From NCBI RefSeq assembly GCF_026409565.1, contig NZ_CP112881.1, forward strand, positions 248,001 to 312,000: a stretch of 64,000 bases of DNA, in the 5' to 3' direction. Below are positions 1 through 8,861 of the stretch, in pieces. Source of the stretch: Sneathiella aquimaris. Its GTDB lineage: Bacteria > Pseudomonadota > Alphaproteobacteria > Sneathiellales > Sneathiellaceae. Both the position numbers and the translations under genes were made by a program. Every line of letters starts with the position of its first letter. Positions within the stretch are counted from its first letter, which is position 1. Below the pieces are notes generated by a model. That model ran no database searches. It was not told where the DNA came from and saw nothing but the letters and a program-made list of their open reading frames with translations.

Positions 1-831
1 TGCGGCAACCCCGCCGGCAATGACAACATTCTGACAGTCCGGGTGATCGGATCGTACAATTTTAAGGGCTTGCCCTGTTCGGCTTAACAGAGATTCTATC
101 GCAGCCTTTTGAAAACTGGCCGCCAAATCACATTTATCTTGTTCCGTGACATCATTTCCCAGTGATTCGAGGCATTGTCGAACCGCTGTCTTCAAACCCG
201 AGAATGAAAAATCGCATCCGGGTTTACCCTTCATGGGGCGCGGCAGGGAAAATCGGTTTTCATCGCCTTTGGCGGCATATTTCTCGACAGCAGGACCGCC
301 CGGGAAACCCAGTCCCATCAGTTTCGCCGTTTTATCAAACGCTTCGCCAACCGCATCATCAATTGTTGTCCCCAGCCTTCTGAATTGACCAACGCCTTCA
401 ACAACCAGAATTTGAGAATGCCCGCCAGATACCAGCAGCAATACATAGGGGAAAGCGATTTTATCGGTCATACGGACGGTAAGGGCATGCCCTTCAAGGT
501 GATTAACCCCGATCAGCGGGGCACCTGTCACAGCGGAAATTGATTTTGCCGTCATCAAGCCCACTAAAACGCCGCCAATCAGACCAGGGCCTGCGGTGGC
601 CGCGACCCCATCCAGGTCCGAAAATTCAAGACCCGCCTGTTTCATGGCCTGCGCAACCAGGCGATCCATTTGAGTCACGTGTGCGCGGGCCGCAATTTCA
701 GGAACGACGCCGCCAAAAGGGGCATGTTCTTCTACCTGCGACAATACAACATTTGACAAAATCTCCCCTTCTGCCGTAACGACGGCAGCGGCAGTTTCAT
801 CGCAGCTACTTTCCAGACCGAGGACAATCAT
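1..831 (-). CDS. tsaD: tRNA N6-adenosine threonylcarbamoyltransferase TsaD, 3' end beyond window
   Basis: Read on the minus strand from ATG at 831 and open to the window edge, so about 277 residues are seen of a family usually 340-360 long. TsaD makes the last step of t6A37 formation in ANN-decoding tRNAs, transferring the threonylcarbamoyl group from TC-AMP with TsaB and TsaE. The start reads [18 protein letters not shown] (the ASKHA/Kae1 nucleotide-binding start). NHLEGHA supplies the two metal-binding histidines (about H111 and H115), and [10 protein letters not shown] and the FSGLK segment also match. It is divergent from hemC, a common alphaproteobacterial arrangement. Identification is firm; only the C-terminus is missing. 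Confidence 0.96.
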   Translation of the reverse strand, partial: MIVLGLESSCDETAAAVVTAEGEILSNVVLSQVEEHAPFGGVVPEIAARAHVTQMDRLVAQAMKQAGLEFSDLDGVAATAGPGLIGGVLVGLMTAKSISAVTGAPLIGVNHLEGHALTVRMTDKIAFPYVLLLVSGGHSQILVVEGVGQFRRLGTTIDDAVGEAFDKTAKLMGLGFPGGPAVEKYAAKGDENRFSLPRPMKGKPGCDFSFSGLKTAVRQCLESLGNDVTEQDKCDLAASFQKAAIESLLSRTGQALKIVRSDHPDCQNVVIAGGVAA

Positions 832-897
832 TTGTTTTCTGTTCAAAAGCGGTGCAAATTGGGTAAGGCTGTATCATTGAATAGGTAATCTCGCAAT

Positions 898-1842
898 ATG
901 ACGACCCAGAAAAAGTACAAAATTGGCACACGGGGCAGTCCCCTCGCTCTCGCACAAGCCCATGAAACACGGGAAAGGTTACTGACCGCCCATCCGGATC
1001 TTCTAAGTGAAGATGATCTTCAGATTGTGGTTATCAAGACGACAGGCGATCAGATTCAGGACCGTGCCTTGAGTGAAGCCGGCGGAAAAGGGCTGTTTGT
1101 AAAGGAAATTGAAGAAGCACTGATCCGGGGCGATATTGATCTGGCTGTTCATTCTATGAAAGATATGGAGACCAGTTTACCCAATGGACTGGTCATTGAT
1201 TGTATTCTGCCACGAGAAGACCCGCGGGATGCTTTTATTTCAAAAGATGGTACCGCTCTTGCTGATATGCCCGCAGGTTCGGTGATCGGAACGTCTAGTT
1301 TACGAAGACAAGCGCAGATTCTTAATGTCCGGCCGGATTTAAAAGTCTGTCTTTTTCGTGGTAGTGTTGAAACAAGACTACGCAAACTGGAAGAGGGGCA
1401 GGCCGATGCAACCCTTTTGGCGTGCGCTGGCCTGAACCGGTTGGATAATGCACAAGTGATCACCCATCCACTGGAAAGTTCAGAGATGCTGCCGGCCGTT
1501 GCCCAAGGCGCGATCGGCATCGAACACCGCGCGGATGATGAAGAGATGGGACGGCTGCTTGCGGCGATTAATCATCCAGAAAGTTGTATTCGGGTTCAGT
1601 GTGAACGGGCTATGCTGGCCGAACTGGATGGTTCGTGCCGGACACCGATTGCGGGACACGCGGTTTTAAAAGAAAATCAGACGATCGAGTTGGAGGCGAC
1701 GTTGTTCAGCCCGGATGGGGTGCAGCGTTTTGATGCCCGGGGGGAAGCATCCCTTGAAGACGCGGTTGCTCTTGGAACCCGGTTGGGCCGTGAACTGCGC
1801 GAAAAAGCGGGAGATGATTTTCCCGCCTTTCAAATACCTTGA
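898..1842 (+). CDS. hemC: Porphobilinogen deaminase (hydroxymethylbilane synthase)
   Basis: This 314-residue cytosolic enzyme joins four porphobilinogens into hydroxymethylbilane, the linear tetrapyrrole precursor of haem and sirohaem. It is full length for the family (about 310). The sequence shows GTRGSPLALAQ near residue 10, VHSMKDM with the catalytic Asp near 89, the RGSVETRLRKL substrate-binding arginines and DGSCRTPI, whose Cys247 should hold the dipyrromethane cofactor. ATG at 898 is the only sensible start. The stop lies 16 bases before the start chosen for the next gene, so hemC, hemD and hemY are probably co-transcribed. Confidence 0.97.
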   Translation: MTTQKKYKIGTRGSPLALAQAHETRERLLTAHPDLLSEDDLQIVVIKTTGDQIQDRALSEAGGKGLFVKEIEEALIRGDIDLAVHSMKDMETSLPNGLVIDCILPREDPRDAFISKDGTALADMPAGSVIGTSSLRRQAQILNVRPDLKVCLFRGSVETRLRKLEEGQADATLLACAGLNRLDNAQVITHPLESSEMLPAVAQGAIGIEHRADDEEMGRLLAAINHPESCIRVQCERAMLAELDGSCRTPIAGHAVLKENQTIELEATLFSPDGVQRFDARGEASLEDAVALGTRLGRELREKAGDDFPAFQIP

Positions 1843-1858
1843 TACGGAATGGCGTGAT

Positions 1859-3958
1859 ATGAAACTGCTTATAACCCGGCCCAGAGAGGCGGGGGATCAA
1901 CTGGAAGAAAAACTTGAGGCCCTTGGGTTTGAGGCAGTTCGTTCACCCTTGCTTACCATCAATTTCCTGAAGCCCAGGAAATTGTCGCTGCACGGCGTTC
2001 AGGCGTTACTGGTGACAAGTATCAACGGTGTGAAAGGGTTTACTCTTTTTTCGAAAAATCGGGACCTGCCTGTTTATGCGGTGGGCGAGCGAACAGCGAC
2101 CGAAGCCAAAAAAGCAGGTTTCACACTTGTTTTTTCAGCTGATGGGGATGTCCACGGACTGGCGGCCTTGATCAAAAAGAAAGTGGATCCGGCCAAGGGA
2201 CCGTTATTGCATGTTGGCGGCGCGCGTCTGGCAGGCGATTTGAAGGGAACGCTGGAAGAGGCCGGTTTCCAGTACCGGCGGGAAATCTTATATCAGGCAG
2301 ACGAAATTCAGACTATTTCGCCTGAGGCTGTTTCCGCGCTGGAAGAAGGCAGCCTTGATGGTGTACTCTTATTTTCACCACAGACAGCAATTATATTTGC
2401 AAAAAATATTGAACAAGCGGGTTTGACAGCGCATCTAACAACTGTAACGGCGTGGTGTTTAAGTAAAAATGTAGCAGATCAATTATCCGTGTTACCGTTT
2501 AAGAATTGCCAGATTGCCGCACAACCCAGCGAAGCGGCGCTTATCGAGGCAATCGAGCGAGAAAAAAGAACGTCCTACAGGATGAGCGAGAGGGGCATAT
2601 CTGAAATGGCAGATAAACAGGATGAGGAAAAGAGCGGAATGGCATCAGAATCTGAACAGGTTGAAATCAATGCTGATGACACCGTGGACGATAGCGATCT
2701 AAAAAAACCGTTGCCCAATTCCCTGAAAACCCCTGGAGACATGCCCACCAAAGAAGTGAAAAAATCTTCATTGGGGAGGATCCTGCTGCTTATCCTGTTT
2801 GCCTTCTTACTAGGCGTAGCAGCTTGGCCCATCCTGTATCCGAAAGCGAAACCTTATCTGCCCCAGATGGCACAGGACTTCGTGACCGGGTATTTCGGTG
2901 AAAGTGCTGCAAATGAAGCCTTGCAGAACCGGTTATCAGCACTGGAGGAGCGCCTGAATAGTCAGCCGGATGCCTCTGCTCAGAGAGAAAGCGTTACGCC
3001 GGATGCCCTGAACGCCGTTAAGGCGGACATTGCCGACCTGTCTGCAAAAATTGGGGACGCTGGACAGACGGTATCGGCAGTTGATCCAGAAATTCTGACC
3101 CAGATCCAGGGGGCCAATACGCGCCTGACCGACGTTGAAACATCCATTGAGGCGATAAAAGAGCAGCTTCTTGCCATTGAAGGTAAAATCCTGGTAGCGG
3201 ATAAACAGCCATCGGCACCAGTCGACACAGTAATTGCACAGCCAGCACCAGAAATTCTTGCTGGAATGACGGTCTTGCAAAAGGCGGTTGACGATGTGAA
3301 ATCCAACCTTGCAGCGTTGGAGCGGGACGTGAAAAGCGCCGATGAAGAAACTGAAGCCTCCAAAGCCCAACTGGCGGCTCTTTCGGCCGCACTGCAGGCC
3401 CAGCTGGATGCACAGGCTGCGCAAAACGGTAATGCGGATGAAGCGCTGATGTTGCTGGGTTTAGGGCAGCTTCAAACACAAAGCCGGGGGGATGCACCAT
3501 TTGACGGGGCCGTCCGCCAGACCTTGAACGTTGCCCATGAAAGTATGCATGACGACTTGACGGCGCTGCTGCCTGTTGCGGCCAGAGGCGCAACGCCATT
3601 GCCTGTTTTAAAGGATGAGTTCAGGAAGTTGGCCAATGAAATTGTACAGGCAGAACGCTTGCCGGCCAGTGATACATGGTACGGAAAAACCCTTCATAAT
3701 CTTGCCACTCTGGTTAAGTTCCGGCGCGTGGATGATCTGGAAGGGGAAAGCGTCGATGCCATTGTTGCAAAAGCCGAGAACGCGTTGAACGACAATAATC
3801 TGGGTCAGGCGATCGATGTCTTGAACGAGTTGTCCGGTGCCCCATCAGACGTCGCCGCCGGATGGTTGAGCCGGGCGGAGGAAAGACATCTGGTGGATCG
3901 AACTGTTGATATGCTGCTGGGCAAAGTAACGGCGACAGTTGTCGAAACTAAAGGGTAA
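1859..3958 (+). CDS. hemD: Uroporphyrinogen-III synthase fused to a mitofilin/HemX-like membrane protein
   Basis: One uninterrupted 699-codon frame. Residues 1 to about 235 are a uroporphyrinogen-III synthase domain (MKLLITRPREAG start, LLFSPQTA and the HemD fold pattern), which closes hydroxymethylbilane with D-ring inversion. An acidic linker follows, then one membrane helix at about 306-325 (SLGRILLLILFAFLLG), a long coiled coil and a helical C-terminus with a ...QAIDVLNELSGAPSDVAAGW-type ending, as in COG4223/mitofilin-like proteins. In many alphaproteobacteria these are two adjacent genes, so the fusion is notable. ATG at 1859 gives the canonical HemD N-terminus; the frame is open further upstream, but that overlaps hemC. 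No stop or clear internal start separates the halves. Confidence 0.9.
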   Translation: MKLLITRPREAGDQLEEKLEALGFEAVRSPLLTINFLKPRKLSLHGVQALLVTSINGVKGFTLFSKNRDLPVYAVGERTATEAKKAGFTLVFSADGDVHGLAALIKKKVDPAKGPLLHVGGARLAGDLKGTLEEAGFQYRREILYQADEIQTISPEAVSALEEGSLDGVLLFSPQTAIIFAKNIEQAGLTAHLTTVTAWCLSKNVADQLSVLPFKNCQIAAQPSEAALIEAIEREKRTSYRMSERGISEMADKQDEEKSGMASESEQVEINADDTVDDSDLKKPLPNSLKTPGDMPTKEVKKSSLGRILLLILFAFLLGVAAWPILYPKAKPYLPQMAQDFVTGYFGESAANEALQNRLSALEERLNSQPDASAQRESVTPDALNAVKADIADLSAKIGDAGQTVSAVDPEILTQIQGANTRLTDVETSIEAIKEQLLAIEGKILVADKQPSAPVDTVIAQPAPEILAGMTVLQKAVDDVKSNLAALERDVKSADEETEASKAQLAALSAALQAQLDAQAAQNGNADEALMLLGLGQLQTQSRGDAPFDGAVRQTLNVAHESMHDDLTALLPVAARGATPLPVLKDEFRKLANEIVQAERLPASDTWYGKTLHNLATLVKFRRVDDLEGESVDAIVAKAENALNDNNLGQAIDVLNELSGAPSDVAAGWLSRAEERHLVDRTVDMLLGKVTATVVETKG

Positions 3959-3968
3959 GGGGATAAAA

Positions 3969-5318
3969 ATGATACGGTCTCTTTATCTCTTTATCCTGTT
4001 GTCTTTGCTGGCCCTTGCCGGGGTTTGGGTTGCGGATAATCCGGGACAGGTTGCGCTGCGTTGGGATAATTACGTTATCGAAACAAGTGTGGTGGTTCTG
4101 GTTATTGCGACCCTTATTGTCGCGCTTGTACTGATGGTTTTATATCAGTTGTTTTTCTGGTTGAAATCAGGTCCCGGTCGTTTGGGTGGGATCTTTTCTG
4201 CACGCCGGCGCAGCAAAGGAATGGACGCGCTCAGTCATGGTATGGTTGCGATTGCTGCGGGCGATTCTGATGGTGCCAGAAAAGCCGCTGTTGCTGCCGA
4301 AAAGCATTTGCAGGGAGAGCCGCTGACATTGTTGCTGGCGGCGCAGGCTGCAGAACTTAATCAGGATGATCGGGCGGCCCGGATTTATTACAGCAAAATG
4401 ACCGAAAATCCCGAAACCGAGTTTTTAGGATTACGGGGCCTCATTCAGCGGGCCAAGGCAGAAAATGATCTGGACCTTGCGCTTCTATATGTAGAAAAAG
4501 CGGATAAATTGAAGCCCGGAACAGAATGGGTTCTCAAAGACCTGCTGGGATTGTTTCTGAAATTGCATCGGTATGAAGATGCGGACAAAACCCTTACCCG
4601 TATGGCTCGGGGAAAAACCGCAAAAAGTGATCGGGTGAAACATATGCGCGCGGTCATTGCCTATCAGCGGGCCTTGCCGCTGGCTGAAAATGGGGAAAAA
4701 GAAAAAGCGCTGACACTGGCGCTTGATGCCCATGACCTTGACCCCGCTTTTGTCCCTGCGTCCGTAATGGCAATCAGCCTGTCTCAGCCCGGACGGAAAT
4801 TGGATAAACTGATCAACGATGCGTGGCGGCACGCGCCACATCCGGATATTGCCAAGGCGGTAAAAAACCTTATTCCGGTTGAAAGCCCGGCGGACTGGCT
4901 TTTGCGGGCCAAGCGGCTGATTGCGCCGTTAAAGCCGGAGCACCCTGAAACCATGATGGTTATGGCACGCGCAGCATTGGACGCTCAGGAATGGGGTCAG
5001 GCGCGGGGCTATCTGAACAAAACAGCCGATATTGATCCGCGTGGGTCCGTCTATCGCTTGATGGCGGAGCTGGAAGAGCGGGCAAATGCCGATGCCATTG
5101 CTGCGCGAAAATGGATCCTTGAGAGCGTTGAAGCACCGCAGGATCCTCTTTGGGTATGCGAAAGTTGTGGGCGGCAGGAAAAATCCTGGACGGCAGATTG
5201 CCCATCCTGTGGCACATTTGATAGTTTGATATGGCGCAAGCCCGACCAAGGTGTGACCTCCGGTGATTTGCTGGAAGCAGAAATTGTCCAGGAGATCGAA
5301 GCCCCGAAACCGACCTGA
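3969..5318 (+). CDS. hemY: HemY-family TPR membrane protein with C-terminal zinc ribbon
   Basis: This 449-residue protein has two N-terminal membrane helices (IRSLYLFILLSLLALAGV and VVVLVIATLIVALVLMVLY) followed by tetratricopeptide-type helices, the HemY-N/TPR layout. The C-terminus carries CESCG...CPSCGT (C397, C400, C411, C414), a rubredoxin-like metal-binding knuckle like that of LapB. Its exact role in haem synthesis is unsettled; in this context it probably organises the pathway at the inner membrane. ATG at 3969 is preceded by AAGGGTAAGGGG, a good ribosome site just after the hemD stop. This is the alphaproteobacterial HemY and not protoporphyrinogen oxidase. Confidence 0.88.
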   Translation: MIRSLYLFILLSLLALAGVWVADNPGQVALRWDNYVIETSVVVLVIATLIVALVLMVLYQLFFWLKSGPGRLGGIFSARRRSKGMDALSHGMVAIAAGDSDGARKAAVAAEKHLQGEPLTLLLAAQAAELNQDDRAARIYYSKMTENPETEFLGLRGLIQRAKAENDLDLALLYVEKADKLKPGTEWVLKDLLGLFLKLHRYEDADKTLTRMARGKTAKSDRVKHMRAVIAYQRALPLAENGEKEKALTLALDAHDLDPAFVPASVMAISLSQPGRKLDKLINDAWRHAPHPDIAKAVKNLIPVESPADWLLRAKRLIAPLKPEHPETMMVMARAALDAQEWGQARGYLNKTADIDPRGSVYRLMAELEERANADAIAARKWILESVEAPQDPLWVCESCGRQEKSWTADCPSCGTFDSLIWRKPDQGVTSGDLLEAEIVQEIEAPKPT

Positions 5319-5386
5319 TTGTCAGAAATCCGCGATGATTTTCTTGCCCTGAAAATGGCTTGGGATTATTGTGCAATTCTTCCAGT

Positions 5387-5462
5387 GCCGCTGTAGCTCA
5401 GTTGGTAGAGCACCGCATTCGTAATGCGTAGGTCGGAGGTTCGAGTCCTCTCAGCGGCACCA
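5387..5462 (+). tRNA. tRNA-Thr (anticodon CGT)
   Basis: The 76-nt cloverleaf includes an encoded CCA. The acceptor stem GCCGCTG pairs fully with CAGCGGC, the D arm is GCTC...GAGC, the T arm is GGAGG TTCGAGT CCTCT, and the anticodon loop TTCGTAA has CGT at 5420-5422. The outermost anticodon-stem pair is a mismatch. Its 3' part is the left attachment site of the island that follows, so the element restores an intact tRNA after integration. Confidence 0.95.
5416..5462 (+). repeat. attL, within the tRNA-Thr 3' end
   Basis: Bases 5416-5457 are identical to 53512-53553. After one C/T difference (5458 versus 53554) the ACCA end is again shared. The repeat runs from the anticodon stem and loop through the T arm to CCA, a typical crossover target of P4-type integrases. 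Confidence 0.93.
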
Positions 5463-5494
5463 TAAAATCAATGGCTTAGCCAATTCACGAAATT

Positions 5495-5531
5495 TTTTTA
5501 GACACTTTTCAAGAGCGTTTTAGACACTTTT
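5495..5531 (+). promoter_or_regulatory. Two candidate integrase arm-binding sites beside attL
   Basis: TTTTTAGACACTTTT at 5495-5509 and TTTTAGACACTTTT at 5518-5531 are near-perfect direct repeats 23 bases apart. The second overlaps the integrase stop codon. The same motif occurs twice inside attR (53419-53433 and 53469-53480). Paired motifs at both ends are what arm-type sites of a tyrosine integrase would look like; the binding role is inferred. Confidence 0.6.
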
Positions 5532-6557
5532 GTATTTGCTTTGTTCCAATTTTTGCATTGCTGTCTGAGCTTGACGCTTTTGATCAACAGTTCTGACATA
5601 CCTTTCAACGGAGTCATTTGTGGTATGACCTGTGACGGCTCTGATCTCGTTGATTGTGCATCCTGCTTCTGCCAATCTTGTAGCGACGGTGACACGAAGG
5701 CCGTGAATAGTAAGTCCCTTACCAATTTTTCCTTGATTAATTAGCGATCGTTTTAATTTCTGAAATTGAGTTTGAAAGCCACTAGACGTGTAGGGTTTGC
5801 CATGTGTGTTGAGAACAATAAAAGCTGGTCCTCTATCCATACTATCTAGTATTGCTCTGAGCTCGGTGATCACAGGGACCCAAACAAAGTCTCCTGTTTT
5901 GGATTGTTGGCATTGTATTAAGCCATTCTGGTAATCACTCCATTTAAGACTGAGCACATCTCCACTTCGCAGAGCTGTATATGCACTCAACCCAATGCCA
6001 GCGGCGATTTCGGCCGTTGGAGCGTTTTTAAGAACCACTGTAATTTCTTCATTGGTCCACGGCCTATTGGCAGGAGCCTTGCGCTTGTCCCTGGGAATTC
6101 TGCGAATTTTTTCTACTGGGTTTTGTTTGCAAAGACCGTTACGAATACCGAAATTAAATGTAAGCGATAGAACGCCGAGCATTTTGTTCGTAAAGTCTCT
6201 TTTTCTCTCTTTTAGCGTATGGTTTTTGAGCTCTTCCACAGAAACAGGAGTTATTCTGTCTAGTGGGGCGGCCCTCATATTGCTCAGATAACTGAATATG
6301 TTTTGGTAGTCTGATTTGGTTCTTGGTGCCAAGCGATGAAAATCTTCGCTGCTACGATATTTTTCGATTAGCGCTCCCCATGTTCCAGGTATGGAACCAA
6401 ATTTTTCTGGCTCACAGATGTGATTGAGTTCTTCTACTTTGAGCGCAAAGCGAAGAGTTCCGTATTTTTCTTTAATTCGAGTGCCAGATTTACGGTGGTA
6501 ATAATATTTTTTGCCATTTGAACGGTATGACTTTACGCCATGGATTTTGATGTCCAT
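5520..6557 (-). CDS. int: Tyrosine recombinase, island integrase (P4/phage type)
   Basis: This 345-residue protein has an N-terminal arm-binding region (KSYRSNGKKYYYHRKSGTR), a core-binding SAM-like domain and a C-terminal catalytic domain. All catalytic residues are visible: R197 (TALRSGD), K220 (QSKTG), H285 and R288 (HGLR), H311 (TGHTT) and the nucleophile Y320 (ERYV). It should cut and rejoin attP with the tRNA-Thr site. It reads towards attL, stops 58 bases from the tRNA, and is preceded two bases upstream by an AlpA-like gene, so the two are probably one transcript. It appears intact, so excision may still be possible. Confidence 0.95.
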   Translation of the reverse strand: MDIKIHGVKSYRSNGKKYYYHRKSGTRIKEKYGTLRFALKVEELNHICEPEKFGSIPGTWGALIEKYRSSEDFHRLAPRTKSDYQNIFSYLSNMRAAPLDRITPVSVEELKNHTLKERKRDFTNKMLGVLSLTFNFGIRNGLCKQNPVEKIRRIPRDKRKAPANRPWTNEEITVVLKNAPTAEIAAGIGLSAYTALRSGDVLSLKWSDYQNGLIQCQQSKTGDFVWVPVITELRAILDSMDRGPAFIVLNTHGKPYTSSGFQTQFQKLKRSLINQGKIGKGLTIHGLRVTVATRLAEAGCTINEIRAVTGHTTNDSVERYVRTVDQKRQAQTAMQKLEQSKYKSV

Positions 6558-6559
6558 GA

Positions 6560-6793
6560 TCAGTGCTCCATATAGCTGCCAACCAAATCAATGGGACCGC
6601 GATTAGTCAATCCGGAAACGAATTGATCTAGTTCTTCCCTGTCATATAGGGCGCGGGAGCCAAAAGGCAGGCTTTCAACCGGAACATATTTCTCAAAAGT
6701 TGCGATCGAAACATCGAGATAAGCAGCTGCGGTGGATTTACTCATCATGCGCGGCCAATCCGGATATTCAGAAAGTGAGAGTTTCCTAACCAT
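6560..6793 (-). CDS. AlpA/excisionase-like small DNA-binding protein
   Basis: This 77-residue protein is a winged helix-turn-helix of the AlpA/MerR-like excisionase type: MSKSTAAAYLDVSIATFEKY is the helix-turn-helix, and SRALYDREELDQFV is the usual wing-to-helix end of the family. Such proteins bend DNA for excision or activate the integrase. It abuts int, consistent with a directionality factor or transcriptional regulator. The start ATG at 6793 has a strong GGAGG site, which can be masked by a hairpin (see 6798-6824). Confidence 0.8.
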   Translation of the reverse strand: MVRKLSLSEYPDWPRMMSKSTAAAYLDVSIATFEKYVPVESLPFGSRALYDREELDQFVSGLTNRGPIDLVGSYMEH

Positions 6794-6797
6794 GGAA

Positions 6798-6824
6798 CCT
6801 CCAATCAGGTTTTCTGTTTGGAGG
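6798..6824 (-). promoter_or_regulatory. Hairpin that can hide the ribosome site of the excisionase-like gene
   Basis: In the minus-strand mRNA, CCTCCAA (6824-6818) can pair base for base with TTGGAGG (6804-6798), and the second arm contains the GGAGG used by the ATG at 6793. The loop is 13 nt. This would keep translation low unless the stem opens. The pairing is seen; the regulation is inferred. Confidence 0.45.
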
Positions 6825-7374
6825 GTTGGTTTTAAAAACTTTTAGTGCCGATCTGCACTTCAGAGGAGAAATGTGAAAAGTTGCTGACAAATTAGTATAC
6901 ATAAACAAACACGCAATAAATGGACTGATTACTTCCATATATGTAATTTGAAAAAAATTCCTCCTAGGTGATCGAATTTTCTACAATTAGTGAAAGCAAA
7001 AAAAAATCTCAAAAGCCTCAGCTGATCAAGTTGTTAAAGAGATCCAGTTTCACAGTTTCCAGAAATCTATGGGTGGCTGATGCTAGCCCAGTTTTTATTT
7101 CTAACATTTGTCGTGAATTTTTTATATTTGAGCTTTTTTAGAAACAAATCAGTTCAGCTGGCAAATTACGACGGGCAAGAAGTGGTTGTTAAGTGCATTG
7201 CAACAAAAGTCTGCAATGGGCGGAAAGCCGACGTTAGCGCATATGCGCAAAACTAAGCCACAGTCTCTGAAAGCGGGCATTCCCAGTGCTTTGTAAGCAT
7301 TCAGAGAGACCGATATTCGGCTGGCGCTTTGGGTGAATATGATCTCTCAAATCGCCCTTGACCAAAAACTCTTA
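6825..7374. other. Gene-free stretch between excisionase and CBASS
   Basis: AT-rich, with stop codons in all frames and no credible gene. Near 7271-7313 there is an imperfect inverted repeat (TCTCTGAAAGC / GCATTCAGAGAGA) just downstream of the patatin gene, which could end its minus-strand transcript, but it lacks a clear T run. Confidence 0.5.
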
Positions 7375-8415
7375 CTAGGCGCCATTACTGACACATGGCG
7401 CATATGGCAGCGCAGGCTCTAACAGAAATTTCTCAAAAACCTGCTGCCCGGACGCCTCTACCAGTGACCGGGCAGCATGCGGCAATTCATTCAATGAGCG
7501 CGCAACATCATCAAGAGCAATCGGAGTGTCTGTCTCCGGCACGTCAATGCGTATAACATTGTCTTTACCAGTCAGCAGGAAGGCTTGCCCGAGCGCGTTT
7601 TTCGACTGGGCGCGCGATGCTGCCAGAAACGGCAACAGGATCGCCCAGTCCTTTTTGCCGCCCTTCTGTGCTGTCTCACTCAGCGAAAACGTGGCCTCAC
7701 CAGTGCCAAGACTGAGGATGCGAATGTTCTCCCGTGGCACATCGTAACAGGCAAGTGCGTCAACAAGGGCATTCATGATTGGATTGTTGGCCCAAATACC
7801 GCCATCAATCATCACATATCCGCCGTCCTTCACAGCCGGAAAAATTGTCGGTGCCGCTGTCGTATGCAAGGCGATGTCGACCAACGTTTTGTGCTGGTCC
7901 AGTTTGTAGTCGGGATGATGCGGGGTCTTGTAGATCACTGGCTCGCCATAGAGCCCGTCGAAACTGGGTATCACGCAGCGATTACGGGCTTCGCCAAATA
8001 GAGTGGTGCCGAATTCTACCTTCAGTTCCTCTCTAAGTACTGCCTGATCATGTTTGGGTTTGAAGAACGAAGTAGCCCAGCGCAGCAATCTAGGAAGTCC
8101 CCGTTTTGAAGGGAAAATCTTCTCGCCACGCTTCGTATAGATCGACAGCGCCTGCTCTGCCGTCATGCCCTTCGCCAATGCCAGCGTGATGATGCCGCCG
8201 GTCGAAGTGCCTGCAATCATATCAAAATGATCACCGACCGATGCACCGCCCAAAAACCGTCTTTCCAATTCAGCCAGATAGGCCGCCGGAAACACGCCGC
8301 GAATGCCGCCGCCGTCGATGGATAGAATCCTAAATGGTTTTCCCGTCGGCCAGCTTTGCAAGACACGCCGCTGCTGGATTGTGCCATCCGATCTTCTTCT
8401 CACCATCTCATTCAT
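7375..8415 (-). CDS. capV: CapV-type patatin-like phospholipase, CBASS effector
   Basis: This 346-residue lipid hydrolase degrades the inner membrane when switched on by the cyclic oligonucleotide made by its partner CD-NTase, causing abortive infection. It shows the patatin oxyanion loop DGGGIRG (34-40), nucleophile S71 in GTSTGG and the catalytic D204 in MIDGGIWANNP, all intact. ATG at 8415 has GGAGGT nine bases upstream and starts next to the E2 stop at 8418; a longer frame to 8568 only overlaps the E2 gene. It is the last gene of the operon. CapV is one of the commonest CBASS effectors, often activated by cGAMP; the ligand here is not known. Confidence 0.92.
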   Translation of the reverse strand: MNEMVRRRSDGTIQQRRVLQSWPTGKPFRILSIDGGGIRGVFPAAYLAELERRFLGGASVGDHFDMIAGTSTGGIITLALAKGMTAEQALSIYTKRGEKIFPSKRGLPRLLRWATSFFKPKHDQAVLREELKVEFGTTLFGEARNRCVIPSFDGLYGEPVIYKTPHHPDYKLDQHKTLVDIALHTTAAPTIFPAVKDGGYVMIDGGIWANNPIMNALVDALACYDVPRENIRILSLGTGEATFSLSETAQKGGKKDWAILLPFLAASRAQSKNALGQAFLLTGKDNVIRIDVPETDTPIALDDVARSLNELPHAARSLVEASGQQVFEKFLLEPALPYAPCVSNGA

Positions 8416-8417
8416 AC

Positions 8418-8861
8418 CTATTCGACCTCCAATTCCTCGTTGTGCCCCACCTCCTGATGGCGGCCGCCACCGGTCCATCTGCCTGTCATCAGCCAGAGCT
8501 CGTAACAGGCTAGCCAATCGAGCGCCCAAGGCACAATTGTCTCGCTGATCAGCATTGAGTGATCCCACTCGTCATTTGCAGGGTCGTACAGACAAAGCGT
8601 CGGATCATCCGCTGGTGGGTAGACATGCGGAAGTTGACCTTCTTCGTTGTCCGGCAGTCTTGTCAGTTCGGGAGACAGGACCCGCACCTGAGGCGGTTTC
8701 GGGACCAAATGCGAGATCTCAATTCTATAGGTTTGAAACTGCGGCCGCACTGTGCCGACCCACTTGATCCTACCTCGCCGTTGTCCACGGCGTTTCAGTC
8801 CCGGCCACATACGCGTCATGGATGCAATCTGCGCATTGTTTGTCAGGATCGGTCCGCGCAT
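8418..8861 (-). CDS. E2-like conjugating protein of type II-short CBASS
   Basis: This 147-residue protein lies between the CD-NTase and the effector and overlaps the CD-NTase stop (TGATG). PTLCLYDP (Cys90), the WDHSMLISETIVPWALDWL segment and a closing LMTGRWTGGGRH match the prokaryotic E2-like proteins of CBASS operons that lack the E1-JAB partners. In a studied Serratia system, such an E2 links to the CD-NTase C-terminus and raises its activity. Cys90 is the likely catalytic residue. No Cap3/JAB peptidase gene is present, which fits the short subtype. The family assignment rests on this segment and the gene position. Confidence 0.8.
   Translation of the reverse strand: MRGPILTNNAQIASMTRMWPGLKRRGQRRGRIKWVGTVRPQFQTYRIEISHLVPKPPQVRVLSPELTRLPDNEEGQLPHVYPPADDPTLCLYDPANDEWDHSMLISETIVPWALDWLACYELWLMTGRWTGGGRHQEVGHNEELEVE

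Noticed and set aside
3018-3599. 193-codon minus-strand frame under the mitofilin-like domain
   Set aside because: Shadow of the hemD-fusion coding sequence; its codon pattern follows the opposite strand.
3969-5318. hemY as protoporphyrinogen oxidase
   Set aside because: There is no FAD-binding motif; the protein has two membrane helices and TPR-like repeats, so it is the other protein called HemY.
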